Shown here one piece after another: positions 9,569-20,230 of a DNA stretch of 64,000 nucleotides. The stretch is from positions 43,780,581-43,844,580 of the forward strand of contig OX442314.1 of assembly GCA_949358305.1 (NCBI GenBank), given 5' to 3'. The stretch is from Strigamia acuminata (lineage: Eukaryota; Arthropoda; Chilopoda; Geophilomorpha; Linotaeniidae). Below the pieces are notes generated by a model, which was not told the DNA's origin, did not search any database, and saw only the letters and a program-made list of their open reading frames with translations. The stretch's first letter is position 1. Each line of letters begins with the position of its first letter. A program made the translations under genes and the position numbers.

Positions 9569-12500
9569 ATGGCTACGCAGACTCAGTCGTTCGAACGCTA
9601 CGATCCGGCGGACGATTGGAATCAATATGTGGAGCGCACTGAATTATATTTTGATGGAAACGACGTGCCAGCGGATAAGCGCGTGAAATTATTTCTCGCG
9701 TGGATGGAACCGGACAACTACAAACGAGTATCCGATCTCGCCAGCCCTAAAAAACCAAAGGAACTAACGTTTGTCGAGATTACTGCACTCATGGCAAAAC
9801 ACGCACGTCCCAAGACGATGATGCTGGCCGAGAGCAACAAGTTCTACGCACGTTACCAAAACGCGACCGAATCGATTGCCGACTACGCTCTGGAACTCCA
9901 AGCAATGGCTACATCTTGCGAATTTGGCGAATTTCTTTCTACAGCTCTACGTGATCGCTTTGCATGCGGTTTGCGTTCCGAGCCGATCACTCGTGCTATT
10001 GTTCACCTCACTGATTTGACTTTTGACAATATTTATCAGGTCACGACATCAATGGAACTCACATTCACCGAAGTACCCAAATTTCGCCCTGATTACAAGA
10101 CGACGGTGCACCAGATCACCAACTCCGATAAAAAGCCACACAATTCACGTTACGGTAACAAATCACGCACGAGCGGTTCAAAACCACCTCCACAGCCACC
10201 GGGCACGTCTTCTACGAGCAACAACGGCTCGAAATGCCCGTCATGTGGCAACTCTGGGCACAAACGCGACGACTGCAAGTATCGCAATGCAAAATGCAAC
10301 GGTTGTGGACGCATGGGTCACATCAAACCTGCGTGTCGTTTAGTATCGAAGCAATCAACCGTGCAGTCGCTCCATATGCAGGATCCGTTGACGTACTACT
10401 CAATACGACCAGTCGGACCAAACCGACTCAACAATGTCGAAATGACTCGAGTCAAACCGTTGACACTACCCGTTTGTATCGCAGGTGTCGACATTCTTAT
10501 GGAAATCGACACGGGGGCAGGAGCATCAATAATAAATCTCGCAATGTATAATCGATATTTTTCCAAATTCTCATTGCAGCCCCTTCCTTGTCCGATGGCA
10601 ACGTACGATGGCAGTCCTCTCCACATGGAAGGGGTTTGCGTCGTGCCCGTGAAGTTCAAAAGACAGAAATACAAACTTCCATTGTGTGTCGCAACTAACG
10701 GACTCGCCCCATTACTCGGACGCACGTGGCTCGATACGTTTGGCGAACTCGCTCGTATGCAGCCAGAAGTGAACGCAATTTCGACGACGTCAACAGCAGC
10801 AGACGAACTCAAGTCAAAAACTGCAGACGACCTTGCAGCTGTGTTGGAAAAACACTCGAACGTTTTTAGAGACGAAATAGGACGTTATACCGGCGCTCAT
10901 GTTTCAATCGACATGGACCCAGCTGTAAAACCAATTTTTTTGAAGTCGTATCCTGTTCCATTGGCCATGAAACCCAAAGTAGAGGAGGAATTAAGACGAC
11001 TTCAGGCATTGGGCATAATCACACCAGTGGCATCTTCAAATTGGGCAACACCCATTATGCACGTTTTGAAATCAGACGGCACCTTGAAGATAGCCGGGTG
11101 TTACAACCGAACAGTTAATAAGGCAGTAGTGCCTAATGCTTATCCACTTCCTTTATTTGCAGATGTTACTGCAAAGTTGGCTGGCGGTGAGTCATATTCC
11201 ATTTTGGATATGAACTCGGCCTATAACCAACTAGAGTTAGATGCTGCAAGCAAGGCTGTGTGCACCATAAACACACACCTTGGCTTGTTCACTGTCAACC
11301 GACTCTTTTACGGAATTTCGTCCGTTCCGGCGATTTTTCAAAGGACGATGGATACATTAACGGCTGATGTTGGCAACACACAGCCATATATCGATGACTC
11401 CGCAGTCACCGGTCCCACTAATCAAGTTCATTTGCAGAATCTCGACCAGTTATTAGGCACCTTCGATGAAAACGGATTGACTCTTAACCGCACGAAGTGC
11501 AAGTTCCTGCGCTCAAGCGTCCAGTTCCTAGGCCTCAACATTTCCAAAAACGGCATAACTCCCATTGATTCGACATTGGCACCATTGCGTGAAGCAACTC
11601 AACCAACCGACATAACATCATTGAAATCGTTTTTAGGACTAATTAATTATTATGGTCGTTTTATAGCCAACCTTTCAACAATGCTGGAGCCATTATACCG
11701 TTTGACGAGAGATGATGTGCCGTGGACGTGGGGAAAAGAGCAGGAAGCCGCATTTACGAACGTTAAAAAGTCGGTGACTGTCGAGTCTGCACTAATGCAC
11801 TACAGCGCTGCCAAAACTTTGTACTTGACCGTGGATGCATCGCCAGTGGGTGTGGGTGCATTTATTTCACACCTCGAAAATGGAGTGCATCGCCCGATCG
11901 CTTTTGCAAGCTCGCTGTTGTCCCCAGCTCAAAAGAACTATGCGCAGATCGAGCGTGAGGGATTTGCCATAATATATGGCATAAGAAAGTTCCATCATCA
12001 CCTCTTTGGTCGAAAATTTGTATTGCGAACGGACCACAAACCATTAGTCTCAATTTTCGGTGATCGTAAAGGATGCAATCAAATCGTCGCTGCCAGATTA
12101 CATCGGTGGGCGGTTTTTCTATCAGCCTACGACTTCGAAATTGAGCATGTGCCCGCTTCCGATAATGCTGTCGCAGATGGACTGTCCCGAAATCCACAAC
12201 CTCGAGTGGATGATCGCGAAAATTTGGATTTCGAAATTAATGAAATTTTTTCACTCTCTTTATCACAGTTTCCAGTCTCGACCGATGCCTTGAGAGCAGC
12301 CTACCTCGCAGATCCAGAACTGCAAGCCGCAATAACATGCTTGCAGAACGACTGGAAAGAGAAAACACCCGAGTTGGCGCCATATTTTAAGCACCGCGAG
12401 GCTTTTTCGACGTACGACGCGTTTTTGTTCTTGTCGGACCGACTCGTGATTCCTGCACCGCTTCGAAAGGCAGTTTTGACGGAACTGCACGCGGGCCATT

Positions 12501-13663
12501 TTGGAATCGTCCGTACGAAGGCCCTCGCTCGCGCAACAGTTTGGTGGCCGTGCATAGACACCGACGTGGAACAATTAGTTCGTTCGTGTGATGTGTGCCA
12601 GACTGCACTTCCAGACCCACCCAAAACACCAGACATTCGTTGGCCAATCCCTGACGAGATTTGGGGCAGAATACATCTCGATTTTGCTGGTCCTTTTCAT
12701 GGAAAAATGTTTTTTTTGGCAGTTGACGCGAGAACCAAATGGTGCGAGGCGCACACGATGACCTACACAACTGCCACGGCCACAATTGCTGTCATGAAGT
12801 CCTGGTTTGCACAACACGGCCTGCCGATCCACGTACATACGGATAATGGGCCCCAATTCACATCGAGTGAATTTTCGGACTTCCTGTCGCGCAACGGAAT
12901 TCGCCACACGAGATCTCCGCCGTACCACCCCGCGACCAACGGAGCCGTTGAGGGCTTTGTAAAGACATTCAAAGCGCAAGTAGACAAATTTTTAAAATTG
13001 AAATTGTCACTACCGGAAGCCGTCAATCGTTTTCTATTGTCGTATCGCACGACACCGCACGCAACAACCAAAGTTACTCCAGCGGATGCTTTCCTGCAAC
13101 GTACGATGCGGACGCGCCTCCACTTGTTAAATCCACGCTTGCTGCCCGACACGACTCAAATCGAAACAACTCGCTCATTTGACGTCAATGATCTCGTTTA
13201 TGCACGGGATTACCTGCACGGAATTAGATGGATTCCGGGCACAATAGTGAAGAAAACGTCTTCAACGACATACGACGTAGATGTCGGAAATTCGATCGTG
13301 TGGAACCGCCACGTGGACCAGTTGAGACCACGAATCAAGGGCCGACTCAAACCTCCGGGGAGGGGGGAGAGTTTCGAAGATTTTTCGAATATCTTACCTC
13401 AATCGAATACACCGCCGGCTCCAGACATTCCAGCACTTGTACCACCAGTTGCACGACCTGCACCGCTCGTACCCGACGCACCACCTGCGCCACCCGCAAC
13501 TGCTGTTGTACCGCTCGTACCCGACGCACCGCCTGCGCCGCCCGCGACGGCTGTTGCTCCGCTCGTTCCTCCGCCTGCCACTGCTCCTCCGGCGCCTTAC
13601 GTTCATCCACAACGAATCCGCAATCCAACGCAATTTTACGGTTTTAACAGTAACGCTCAATAG
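9569..13663 (+). CDS. Gypsy Gag-Pol polyprotein, 1364 aa
   Basis: One continuous frame from an ATG 157 bp after the primer-binding site. Gag is followed by two CCHC knuckles (Cys223 and Cys243 lead them) and by an aspartic protease with DTGA (Asp314). The reverse transcriptase has ILDMNSAY (Asp547) and YIDD (607-610). RNase H has TVDAS (Asp756) and ends ADGLSR near 870. Integrase has an HHCC finger (His974, His977, Cys pair near 1007) and a catalytic triad Asp1038, Asp1092, Glu1128 with the textbook D-35-E spacing. The C-terminus is a Pro/Ala repeat rich in LVPDAPPAPPATA. Gag and Pol share one frame, so no frameshift is needed. In the RT region usually written R-x-x-x-D-Y the Asp is Cys (GCY), which is not one of the three metal-binding residues. 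It appears functional for copy-and-paste replication. Confidence 0.95.
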   Translation: MATQTQSFERYDPADDWNQYVERTELYFDGNDVPADKRVKLFLAWMEPDNYKRVSDLASPKKPKELTFVEITALMAKHARPKTMMLAESNKFYARYQNATESIADYALELQAMATSCEFGEFLSTALRDRFACGLRSEPITRAIVHLTDLTFDNIYQVTTSMELTFTEVPKFRPDYKTTVHQITNSDKKPHNSRYGNKSRTSGSKPPPQPPGTSSTSNNGSKCPSCGNSGHKRDDCKYRNAKCNGCGRMGHIKPACRLVSKQSTVQSLHMQDPLTYYSIRPVGPNRLNNVEMTRVKPLTLPVCIAGVDILMEIDTGAGASIINLAMYNRYFSKFSLQPLPCPMATYDGSPLHMEGVCVVPVKFKRQKYKLPLCVATNGLAPLLGRTWLDTFGELARMQPEVNAISTTSTAADELKSKTADDLAAVLEKHSNVFRDEIGRYTGAHVSIDMDPAVKPIFLKSYPVPLAMKPKVEEELRRLQALGIITPVASSNWATPIMHVLKSDGTLKIAGCYNRTVNKAVVPNAYPLPLFADVTAKLAGGESYSILDMNSAYNQLELDAASKAVCTINTHLGLFTVNRLFYGISSVPAIFQRTMDTLTADVGNTQPYIDDSAVTGPTNQVHLQNLDQLLGTFDENGLTLNRTKCKFLRSSVQFLGLNISKNGITPIDSTLAPLREATQPTDITSLKSFLGLINYYGRFIANLSTMLEPLYRLTRDDVPWTWGKEQEAAFTNVKKSVTVESALMHYSAAKTLYLTVDASPVGVGAFISHLENGVHRPIAFASSLLSPAQKNYAQIEREGFAIIYGIRKFHHHLFGRKFVLRTDHKPLVSIFGDRKGCNQIVAARLHRWAVFLSAYDFEIEHVPASDNAVADGLSRNPQPRVDDRENLDFEINEIFSLSLSQFPVSTDALRAAYLADPELQAAITCLQNDWKEKTPELAPYFKHREAFSTYDAFLFLSDRLVIPAPLRKAVLTELHAGHFGIVRTKALARATVWWPCIDTDVEQLVRSCDVCQTALPDPPKTPDIRWPIPDEIWGRIHLDFAGPFHGKMFFLAVDARTKWCEAHTMTYTTATATIAVMKSWFAQHGLPIHVHTDNGPQFTSSEFSDFLSRNGIRHTRSPPYHPATNGAVEGFVKTFKAQVDKFLKLKLSLPEAVNRFLLSYRTTPHATTKVTPADAFLQRTMRTRLHLLNPRLLPDTTQIETTRSFDVNDLVYARDYLHGIRWIPGTIVKKTSSTTYDVDVGNSIVWNRHVDQLRPRIKGRLKPPGRGESFEDFSNILPQSNTPPAPDIPALVPPVARPAPLVPDAPPAPPATAVVPLVPDAPPAPPATAVAPLVPPPATAPPAPYVHPQRIRNPTQFYGFNSNAQ

Positions 13664-13786
13664 CATGTATTGTTTAGATTAATTAACTTTCTCAAGTTCT
13701 CTCATGTATTAATGCCACTTTATTTCGAAATGTTACATCATTTTCACAATTCAATTACAATTAATGTTCCATTAATAAGGGGATAA

Positions 13787-14223
13787 TGCCATGTTCGCTT
13801 CCCTGTCTTACCTTAGCTCATTTTGTATGACGCTGTTCTATACAGTGTAGTATATGTACCAAATAAATTGGTTTCGCTACGAATAATTGACTCAGACTCT
13901 GTTTACCAACATCCCTCTGCAGTTACGATACTGGAATGAATCGTTCTGTTTCTTTTTATTGCTAGGTTACACACGGATTTACCTCGTACGAAATCATTCT
14001 TAGTTATGTACATTGTTTCCGACATTTTCCATTATTGGTATTAAATATATGAAGTCAAGGTTACACACAACACCTCCCCACTTCATATTTACAGTAAATG
14101 CTATAATAACGCCACCTGTGTTTTACACCTGAATAAAGGTATTCTAAGTTCTACCTTTTGACTGACTGGACTCCCTCTTTCATCAGCGTACCTTTACATG
14201 AATCATTTTAGTCATACACACTA
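13787..14223 (+). repeat. 3' LTR of Gypsy element (437 bp)
   Basis: Same ends as the 5' LTR but with 264 extra bases at 13846-14109. The extra part contains its own AATAAA and has no clear terminal repeats or target duplication. It is either an insertion here or a deletion in the 5' LTR. Confidence 0.9.
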
Positions 14224-14470
14224 GTTTCCACCATCGACAATCGGCGTTGCTACAGGGTTTACAAAAAAGATTAACGGCTCAATCGAAGCAGAACGAGTCT
14301 TTTAGGTATAAGGGACAAAAATTTCTCTCTTTACAGAATAAATCCCTAGTTATGCGTGGTGCGTACTCCACGTATATACAATATACGATGGCCTGGTGTA
14401 GTAGCTCAAATTAACATGGAAAATGAATAAAAGATGGAGAAACCATATTATCAAATGAAGTGAAATTATC
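14224..14470 (+). repeat. R1 repeat, copy d, right part
   Basis: Continues R1 after the Gypsy element: CACCATCGACAATCG, TTAACGGCT, CGAAGCAGAACGAGTCTTT and CAGAATAAATCCC match the copies near 35440, 40415 and 54890. It fades out after about 14470. Confidence 0.7.
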
Positions 14471-15118
14471 GACATTTCGGTAAATTTAAATATGATTTCG
14501 AGGTGGAATTGACTGAATGCGACGATAAGTAATATAAAAAAATTAGCATGAGGAGGAAAACGTTCGCCCGGTGCCGACATGAAGCGTTGAAACCATCTCT
14601 GCAACGGTTTGTTGGCCGGTACTACTTTTAAATTCTGGCATACCACCCCATTGCCGCCACAGACTGGGCAAACAGTTCGGTCAGGGGAGGACCACGAGAT
14701 GCTGGACGCAACACCATGATAAGAATTACCACAAAATACATAGGAGACACAAGTTTAGTTTTGGTTATGGCTTTATTGATGTCTAGGGTGTTTCACAGTG
14801 CATTCCCAATTGCGATGGCTGCTTCAACCATCCCTAATCAGACAGTGTATCACGGCGACCATGATCTCACTCACTTTTCCTTTCTTGTTCGAGCCCCGCA
14901 TTTATGTCAATGTGCGGGCGGCAGTCTTGGCCGCCGCATGCCATCGCCTGTATCAGGCGAATAAGCAGGTCATTGATCCGTCATCCTTTTTTGTGTTGAC
15001 AGAATTTTTAGACATTTTCATTTAGGAGATGTTCGTGAACGGTTTTCGTTAAAAGGGTAAAAATTGTATTTTTTTACTTTTCATCTATGTCTGCATTAAA
15101 TAATATGCTTTTTTCTAG
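14471..15118. other. Unrecognised stretch with short frames
   Basis: A plus-strand frame at 14798-15025 reads FEPRIYVNVRAAVLAAACH and continues for about 25 more residues. It looks protein-like but matches no family I know. Given the CTAG acceptor at 15118 it may be an upstream exon of the next entry, but no convincing donor was fixed. Confidence 0.35.
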
Positions 15119-15451
15119 ATGTTGTTAGATAAATGTGCTGTTCTTTTCTATGTCCTAAAGGAATGTTTGGGCACCAGTCAAAGTATAAATACTACTTATC
15201 AACGACATGATGGAGCTACAATACTTCCAGTAGAAGTAAATACTCCATCAACATCTATTCCAAATACTTTGACATTCACACAAGAAAATAGTGAAGAGAT
15301 AACAGTATTTGAGGTTGTTGACGAGATTGATGAGCCGCATGAATTGTCCAAAGGTATTGCAGAAGAGGAATCAACCAGGAAAAAGAATAGATTTTCTAAA
15401 TGTGATGGTTTACAAATTTCTGCATCAAAACCAATTTTACCAATAATTTAA
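15119..15451 (+). CDS. Possible terminal exon, 110 aa, unknown
   Basis: An open frame starts directly after a pyrimidine-rich TTTTTTCTAG acceptor and ends in TAA. A polyadenylation signal AATAAA follows at 15491. The text is acidic in the middle (EEITVFEVVDEIDE) and then basic (RKKNRFSK). No domain is recognised. It could be the last exon of a gene whose earlier exons I cannot place, or a chance frame; the acceptor and poly(A) signal favour an exon. Confidence 0.4.
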   Translation: MLLDKCAVLFYVLKECLGTSQSINTTYQRHDGATILPVEVNTPSTSIPNTLTFTQENSEEITVFEVVDEIDEPHELSKGIAEEESTRKKNRFSKCDGLQISASKPILPII

Positions 15452-15496
15452 TGAACTTTGATCATTTTGTTGTTGTATTGTTTTAAGCAAAATAAA

Positions 15497-17300
15497 GTAA
15501 ATAACAAATGAATTTTAGTAGTAATTTTCAGAATATCAATAAAACTTAAATTTCAGACCCAAAATTCAATATAATTATTCATCTGGGCTCTTTAAAAAAA
15601 AAAAACAAGAAAAAAAAGTTTTTCACTTATACCGGCATGTTTCGTTTTATATCGGCATGCCGGTATACACTTTTTGGACAAAATTTTATAATTCTGCTAA
15701 ACCCATGCCCAACGGCATGCCGCTTTATGTGAGGTAATACGGTATTGATCACCAGAGAAATATTAACTATTTGGATTTGTTTATATTGCCAGCAGGAAAA
15801 ATACTCCAGCATCATGTACCTTTCCTTAAATTTGTACAGTAATACCAATAAATTAAAATGAATAAAATTAATTTGTAAACTACTGTATTACCTGATTGTC
15901 CAATATGATATAACCTAATTCGCTTAAATGGATTATTTGAAGATTTACTGAATAACGCTCTTTTTCTGTTAAAATATTATATTGCATCATCTTTTGGAGC
16001 TCTGCAGGGTTATGTGTGTCCCATCCACATAACCTAGGCATTATGGAAGCAATTAAGAACACATAAATTGTCCTATTGATTGCCTTTCAACTGTATTGGG
16101 CTATGAAATATATTCTTTTTCCAGAAAAAGAACTGCAATTATTACTTTGGAAAAGATATTTCATGTTCCTCCATCTCCTACTCCAAAATTCATGCTGGAT
16201 TCCAAAAAGAGCCAAACTTAAGGAACTATTAAATCTATTCAATAATTAAAACATGCATTTTAAAGATTATGAGCCAAACTAATTTTTACCTGCTCAATGT
16301 ACTTTGTAGTTGAATAGAAACAGGATAACTGTTATTTGTTGGATTTTGAAATACTTCATGATCTTGAATTAGAGAGAGAATTCTAGAAAACTGATGCCTG
16401 TTTATTCTAACTGTACTCCTAAATCTAATCCCATCATACCGGTAAGCAAGTAACAATTCAGTTATAAGAGACAGGTTTTTTTTGTACTTTTTGTCGTGGT
16501 TCCATGTAGCGGTTGTTTTAAATTTTTTTCAGTGCAATAATGCCATCTTCAAGAATATCATATTCATCCTCTGAGTCACTTGCAAGTATCAAATCTAGAA
16601 ACACGTTTTGATAAACAAAATGAAAATATTCCTGTTTCAAACCTCTATCTGCCATTTTGTTTCAAATATGTTTGTCAAATTTGTCAACAGATGGTGTATT
16701 TAAATAAATAATTTGTAATTTGATGGCAAAATTACAAAGAAAGCGGCTGAAATTTGTGTGGTTTCTCCGTAAAACACAGCCGAATTCTTTAGAAATCGCG
16801 ATAACACACACCTGTTGTTCGATTGGGGTCAGCAAACAATGCGGCAGGTCAGGTAAGCAACCACTGTTTGCTTTGGGACCAGATGTCTGAAATGACAATG
16901 GTGTGATGGAAAGGGGACAGTCAAAGTATAAAGAGGGTCGTTTCATTAAGATCGCTTAAAACGTGAATCACACTTGGTTTCAGTTTCTCTGTTTCAAAGT
17001 TCATATTTATGTGTCTTGCTTTCTTTTTCTTTTTTTCTCCTTTTTTTCTTTCCCGATTGTTTCCAAATCAATTTTAATTTGCTTTTTGTTTGTGCGAGTC
17101 GGTGAATTTGAGTTTGAGTACGTCACAAACTTATACACCACTTGTGCGCTTGAAAATGCATCAGCGCCGGCGAGGTGCCGACACACCTTCGCCGCATAAA
17201 TTGCGTTTTCCGAGCCTGTTGAGAGCAAGAAAAGGCTTACCTTTTACTGCATTAAGTTTAGCTATTTTAGTCATTTTTTTATTAGCTATGAGTAATCAGT
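15497..17300. other. AT-rich spacer, no recognised gene
   Basis: Contains nested GGCATGCCG words near 15635-15725 and a TGAGGTAATACGGTA end at about 15731 that resembles the TIR of the 4744-5174 MITE, without a matching second end. Short frames at 16662-16946 (minus) and 17090-17302 (plus) have no motifs. Confidence 0.5.
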
Positions 17301-17356
17301 AACTTGGTAAAATTCGATCCAATTGGACAACCGCTAAGGGAACAGTTCAGAAGAGA

Positions 17357-17737
17357 ATGGAGGAAGACCAACCAAACGTTATGTGGAGAAACAAGACCAT
17401 GTTGGAACAATTATTCGCCTCAGAAACGAAAGAACAATTTTACCCTGGATTAGACGTAATCCCGAAGTGGCACCCCTACATATACGTGTTATATTGGAAA
17501 GCGAGCAGGCTGACCAACCTCATCGCGCTCGCGAGAATTCTTGCCGCAGCGAGTCCCGACGCGAGGATTCGCGACGAGAGAATTTCCACCGCGACGAGTC
17601 CCGCCGCGATTCCCACCGCCAGGATTCGCGACAAGAGGAATCTGACCGTGACGAGTCCCGCCGCAATTCCCACCGCTAGGATTCGCGACGAGAGGAATCC
17701 GACAGTGGTCGCTGGAAATGGTGAGAGTGATACATGA
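17357..17737 (+). CDS. Arg/Ser-rich frame with internal repeat, unknown
   Basis: A 126-aa frame, overlapped by a 98-aa frame (17383-17679) that reads SRREDSRRENFHRDESRRDS and is rich in Arg, Ser, Asp and Glu. Both come from an imperfect repeat of about 57 bp at 17550-17710 (core GATTCGCGACGAGAG). Such Arg/Ser/Asp runs occur at the ends of some retroelement Gag proteins and in splicing factors. No other domain shows which frame, if any, is used. Confidence 0.3.
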   Translation: MEEDQPNVMWRNKTMLEQLFASETKEQFYPGLDVIPKWHPYIYVLYWKASRLTNLIALARILAAASPDARIRDERISTATSPAAIPTARIRDKRNLTVTSPAAIPTARIRDERNPTVVAGNGESDT

Positions 17738-17907
17738 GGTCTTGGGTCAACTTACGGACCGCTAGTTTTCCCATTTGCCGTCCCCGGTTGCTGTTCAAGG
17801 GTGGTCAGAGATCCGAGGTGCTCACTTCGGTCTTTTGCCGAGCTAGTGCTGCCCTATTGTGTGTAATGTGCACCATGTCCCTGCTTTTTCAAAGGGGGGG
17901 GGAGATG

Positions 17908-18070
17908 TGACCGCTTGGCCACCCACAGGCGACCTGCCTCACTGACACACACTATCCAGTTGCCCTCGGTCAACCATCCCTTGTGGAGTGTGGATTGATC
18001 CTGTGAGGGTGTGATGTTGATCAGACCACAGCCTCCCCATGAGCGGCTGCATGGGCCTCTGAGGAGCCTC
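17908..18070 (+). repeat. Repeat R2, partial copy
   Basis: Starts TGTGACCGCTTGGCCACCCA and includes CAGCCTCCCCATGAGCGGCT. It leads directly into R5 at 18071, an arrangement repeated at 60400-60770. Confidence 0.6.
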
Positions 18071-18630
18071 TGTGAGGAACATTTAGCTTGCAGAGAATTA
18101 AGTACTTATTAGTTAGTTAGTTCACTTGTTTATTTGCTTTTAAAAACTGAGATTATTAGCATTACTTTTGCAACTATATTTTTCGGATGTTTTTGTAAGT
18201 TGAATGTGTTATTGTAGACTTGAAATTGATTCAAGGACAAGCCCTTAACAAATGTCACAAAATGCGCCTGTGGTTTTAGTACGTGAAAAACTAATTTCGG
18301 TTTTTTATTTGTGAGTAATTTACAAGTAACGTCTGTAAATGACAACATAGTGGTCTGTCAAGCGAAGATTCACTTGGTTTTTTCGTGATGCGACATTTTC
18401 GCTTATTTTCAGCCCAGAATTGCATTCATTTTCATCTATCAAGTGACATTGCATATGGCAAGTTCTCTTTACTCACTTTCAAAACCAATTATTATTACTT
18501 TTTTTTTTATTTATATTTATTTATATTTATTAAAATAAAAATTGACTGTCAAGTTTGTCCTAAGTTTCCCATTTAGAAACGTCCATTTTTTCATAATGTG
18601 CCAAATTTCTGTTGATTTTTCTTCTATTTC
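18071..18630 (+). repeat. Repeat R5, copy 1
   Basis: About 560 bp, repeated at 18691-20230 (split by a MITE). Blocks include GTGAGGAACATT, TTAAGTACTTATTAGTTAG, CTTATTTTCAGCCCAGAATT and TGTGACC at its end. A third, partial copy is at 60672-60770. No coding capacity. Confidence 0.8.
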
Positions 18631-18690
18631 AGTGTGACCGTGCCAAGTAAAGGCTTAGCCCAAATGATACAAAGTAAGTTCACAGCCTAT

Positions 18691-20230
18691 GTGAGGAACA
18701 TTGAGCTTGCAGAAAATTAAGTACTTATTAGTAAGCTTGTTAACGGATCGGATTGGATCGGATTTCTGACCAATCCGCATCCGATCCGAAATAGTCCGGA
18801 TCGGAAAATGCGGATCCGATCCGATCCGCATTCCCAGATTAGCCAATCCGATCCGATCCGATCCGATCCGCAATCAATCCGCGGATTGCGGATCAATCCG
18901 CAGATTTTTTCGTCGATACCCGATGAAAAACGGGGTCCGACGCCCTACTGTCGAATGTCACGGCCATCGATTGTCGGGCGTAAGCTGTCGATTGTCGGCC
19001 GGACGTTTTCGGTTCTCGCGCCCGTCAACCGTCGATTGGCGGGCGAGCGTTTTTGGCTCTCGCGCCTGTCGATTGGCGTAAATAACAGTTTTTTAAATTA
19101 CATAACATTATTTTATTTACGAAATAAAAATCATCAAATAAAATAACATTTAACATTAAACGACGGGCGCGAGAGCCAAAAACGTCAGCCCGACAATCGA
19201 CGGTTGACGGGCGCGAGAGCCAAAAACGTCCGCCCGACAATCGACGGTTGACGGGCGCGAGAGCCGAAACGTACGGTGTTTTTATATTTTGAATTTTTGA
19301 TTGTGTTTTTTTCCGAATAACAACGAAATTACAAGTGTTTACAGTACAATTAACAATAACTTATTGTTAATTGTATTGTAAACAGTTGTAATTCCGTTGT
19401 TATTCGAAAAAAAAACACGTTAAATTTATTTTTTTTAAAATGGCGGATCGCTCGGATCAATCCGCGGATTCGCCCAATCCGATCCATGGATTGATGGCTC
19501 GGATTGGTCACCCATCTGATCCGATCCGACCCGCAGGCGAATCAGTCGAAAACCCATCCGCATCCGATCCGAGCGGATCAAATCCGCGGATTGGCGGATC
19601 GGATCGGATCGGGTTAACAAGCTTACTTATTAGTTAGTTAGTTCACTTGTTTATTTGCTTTTAAAAACTGAGATTAATAGCATTACTTTTGCAACTATAT
19701 TTTTCAGATGTTTTTTAAGTTGAATGTGTTATTGTAGACTTGAAAGTGATTCAAGGACAAGCCCTTAACAAATGTCACAAAATGCGCCTGTGGTTGTAGT
19801 ACGTTAAAAACTAATTTCGGTTTTTCGTAGAACTGTAGTAGGGGTTCATTATTTTCAATGTCAGCAGATAAATTTTATTTGTGAGTAATTTACAAGTAAC
19901 GTCTGTAAATGACAACATAGTGGTCTGTCAAGCGATAATTCACTTGGCTTTTTGATGATGCAATTCAGGTGTCGACGTTTTTGCTTATTTTCAGCCCAGA
20001 ATTGCACTCATTACCATCGGATTCCAGATGATACCCGCTGGGTGTATAAGTGACATTGCATATGGCAAGTTCTCTTAACTCACTTCAAAACCAATTATTA
20101 CTATTTTTTATTTATATTTATTTATATTTATAAAATAAAATTGATTGTTACGTTCGTCCTAAGTTTCCCATTTCAAAACGTTCGTTTTTTCATAATGTGC
20201 AAAATTTCTGTTGATTTTTCATTATTTCTG
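18691..20230 (+). repeat. Repeat R5, copy 2, interrupted by MITE
   Basis: Second tandem copy of R5. Positions 18691-18731 and 19626-20230 are the two halves; the part between is the 894-bp hAT-like element. Together with copy 1 it forms a tandem array bounded by TGTGACCG words at 17908, 18633 and 20231. Confidence 0.8.
18732..19625. mobile_element. Non-autonomous hAT-like element, 894 bp, 8-bp target duplication
   Basis: Ends TAAGCTTGTTAAC and its exact reverse complement (13 bp), flanked by the direct repeat CTTATTAG (18724-18731 and 19626-19633). The uninterrupted R5 copy 1 shows the empty site. Both ends carry dense GGATCGGATC or GATCCGATCC words. Two further inverted repeats lie inside: GC-rich arms near 18955-19076 and 19164-19275 (GACGGGCGCGAGAGCC), and a near-palindrome at 19312-19411. 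No transposase. The 8-bp duplication points to the hAT or P superfamily. Confidence 0.85.

Larger units (their letters stand above)
9222..14223 (+). mobile_element. Complete Gypsy (Ty3) LTR retrotransposon
   Basis: 5' LTR 9222-9394, primer-binding site 9398-9411, a single Gag-Pol frame 9569-13663, a purine-rich stretch before 13787, 3' LTR 13787-14223. The target duplication GTTTC is perfect (9217-9221 and 14224-14228). It sits inside an R1 copy. Outside a 264-bp length difference the two LTRs look identical and the reading frame is unbroken, so the insertion is young and possibly autonomous. Confidence 0.95.

Noticed and set aside
12387-13152. Several minus-strand frames of about 130 aa in the Gypsy element
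   Set aside because: Shadows of the integrase part of the 1364-aa plus-strand frame; no motifs of their own.
13228-13682. Ser/Thr/Cys-rich and Gly/Ala-rich frames on both strands
   Set aside because: Alternative readings of the Pro/Ala repeat at the end of Gypsy Pol.
9222-14223. Env-bearing errantivirus (infectious Gypsy type)
   Set aside because: After Gag-Pol there are only 120 bp before the 3' LTR; no envelope frame.
15635-15745. Second member of the 4744-5174 MITE family
   Set aside because: Only one end-like sequence (TGAGGTAATACGGTA) was found; no complementary partner or target duplication.
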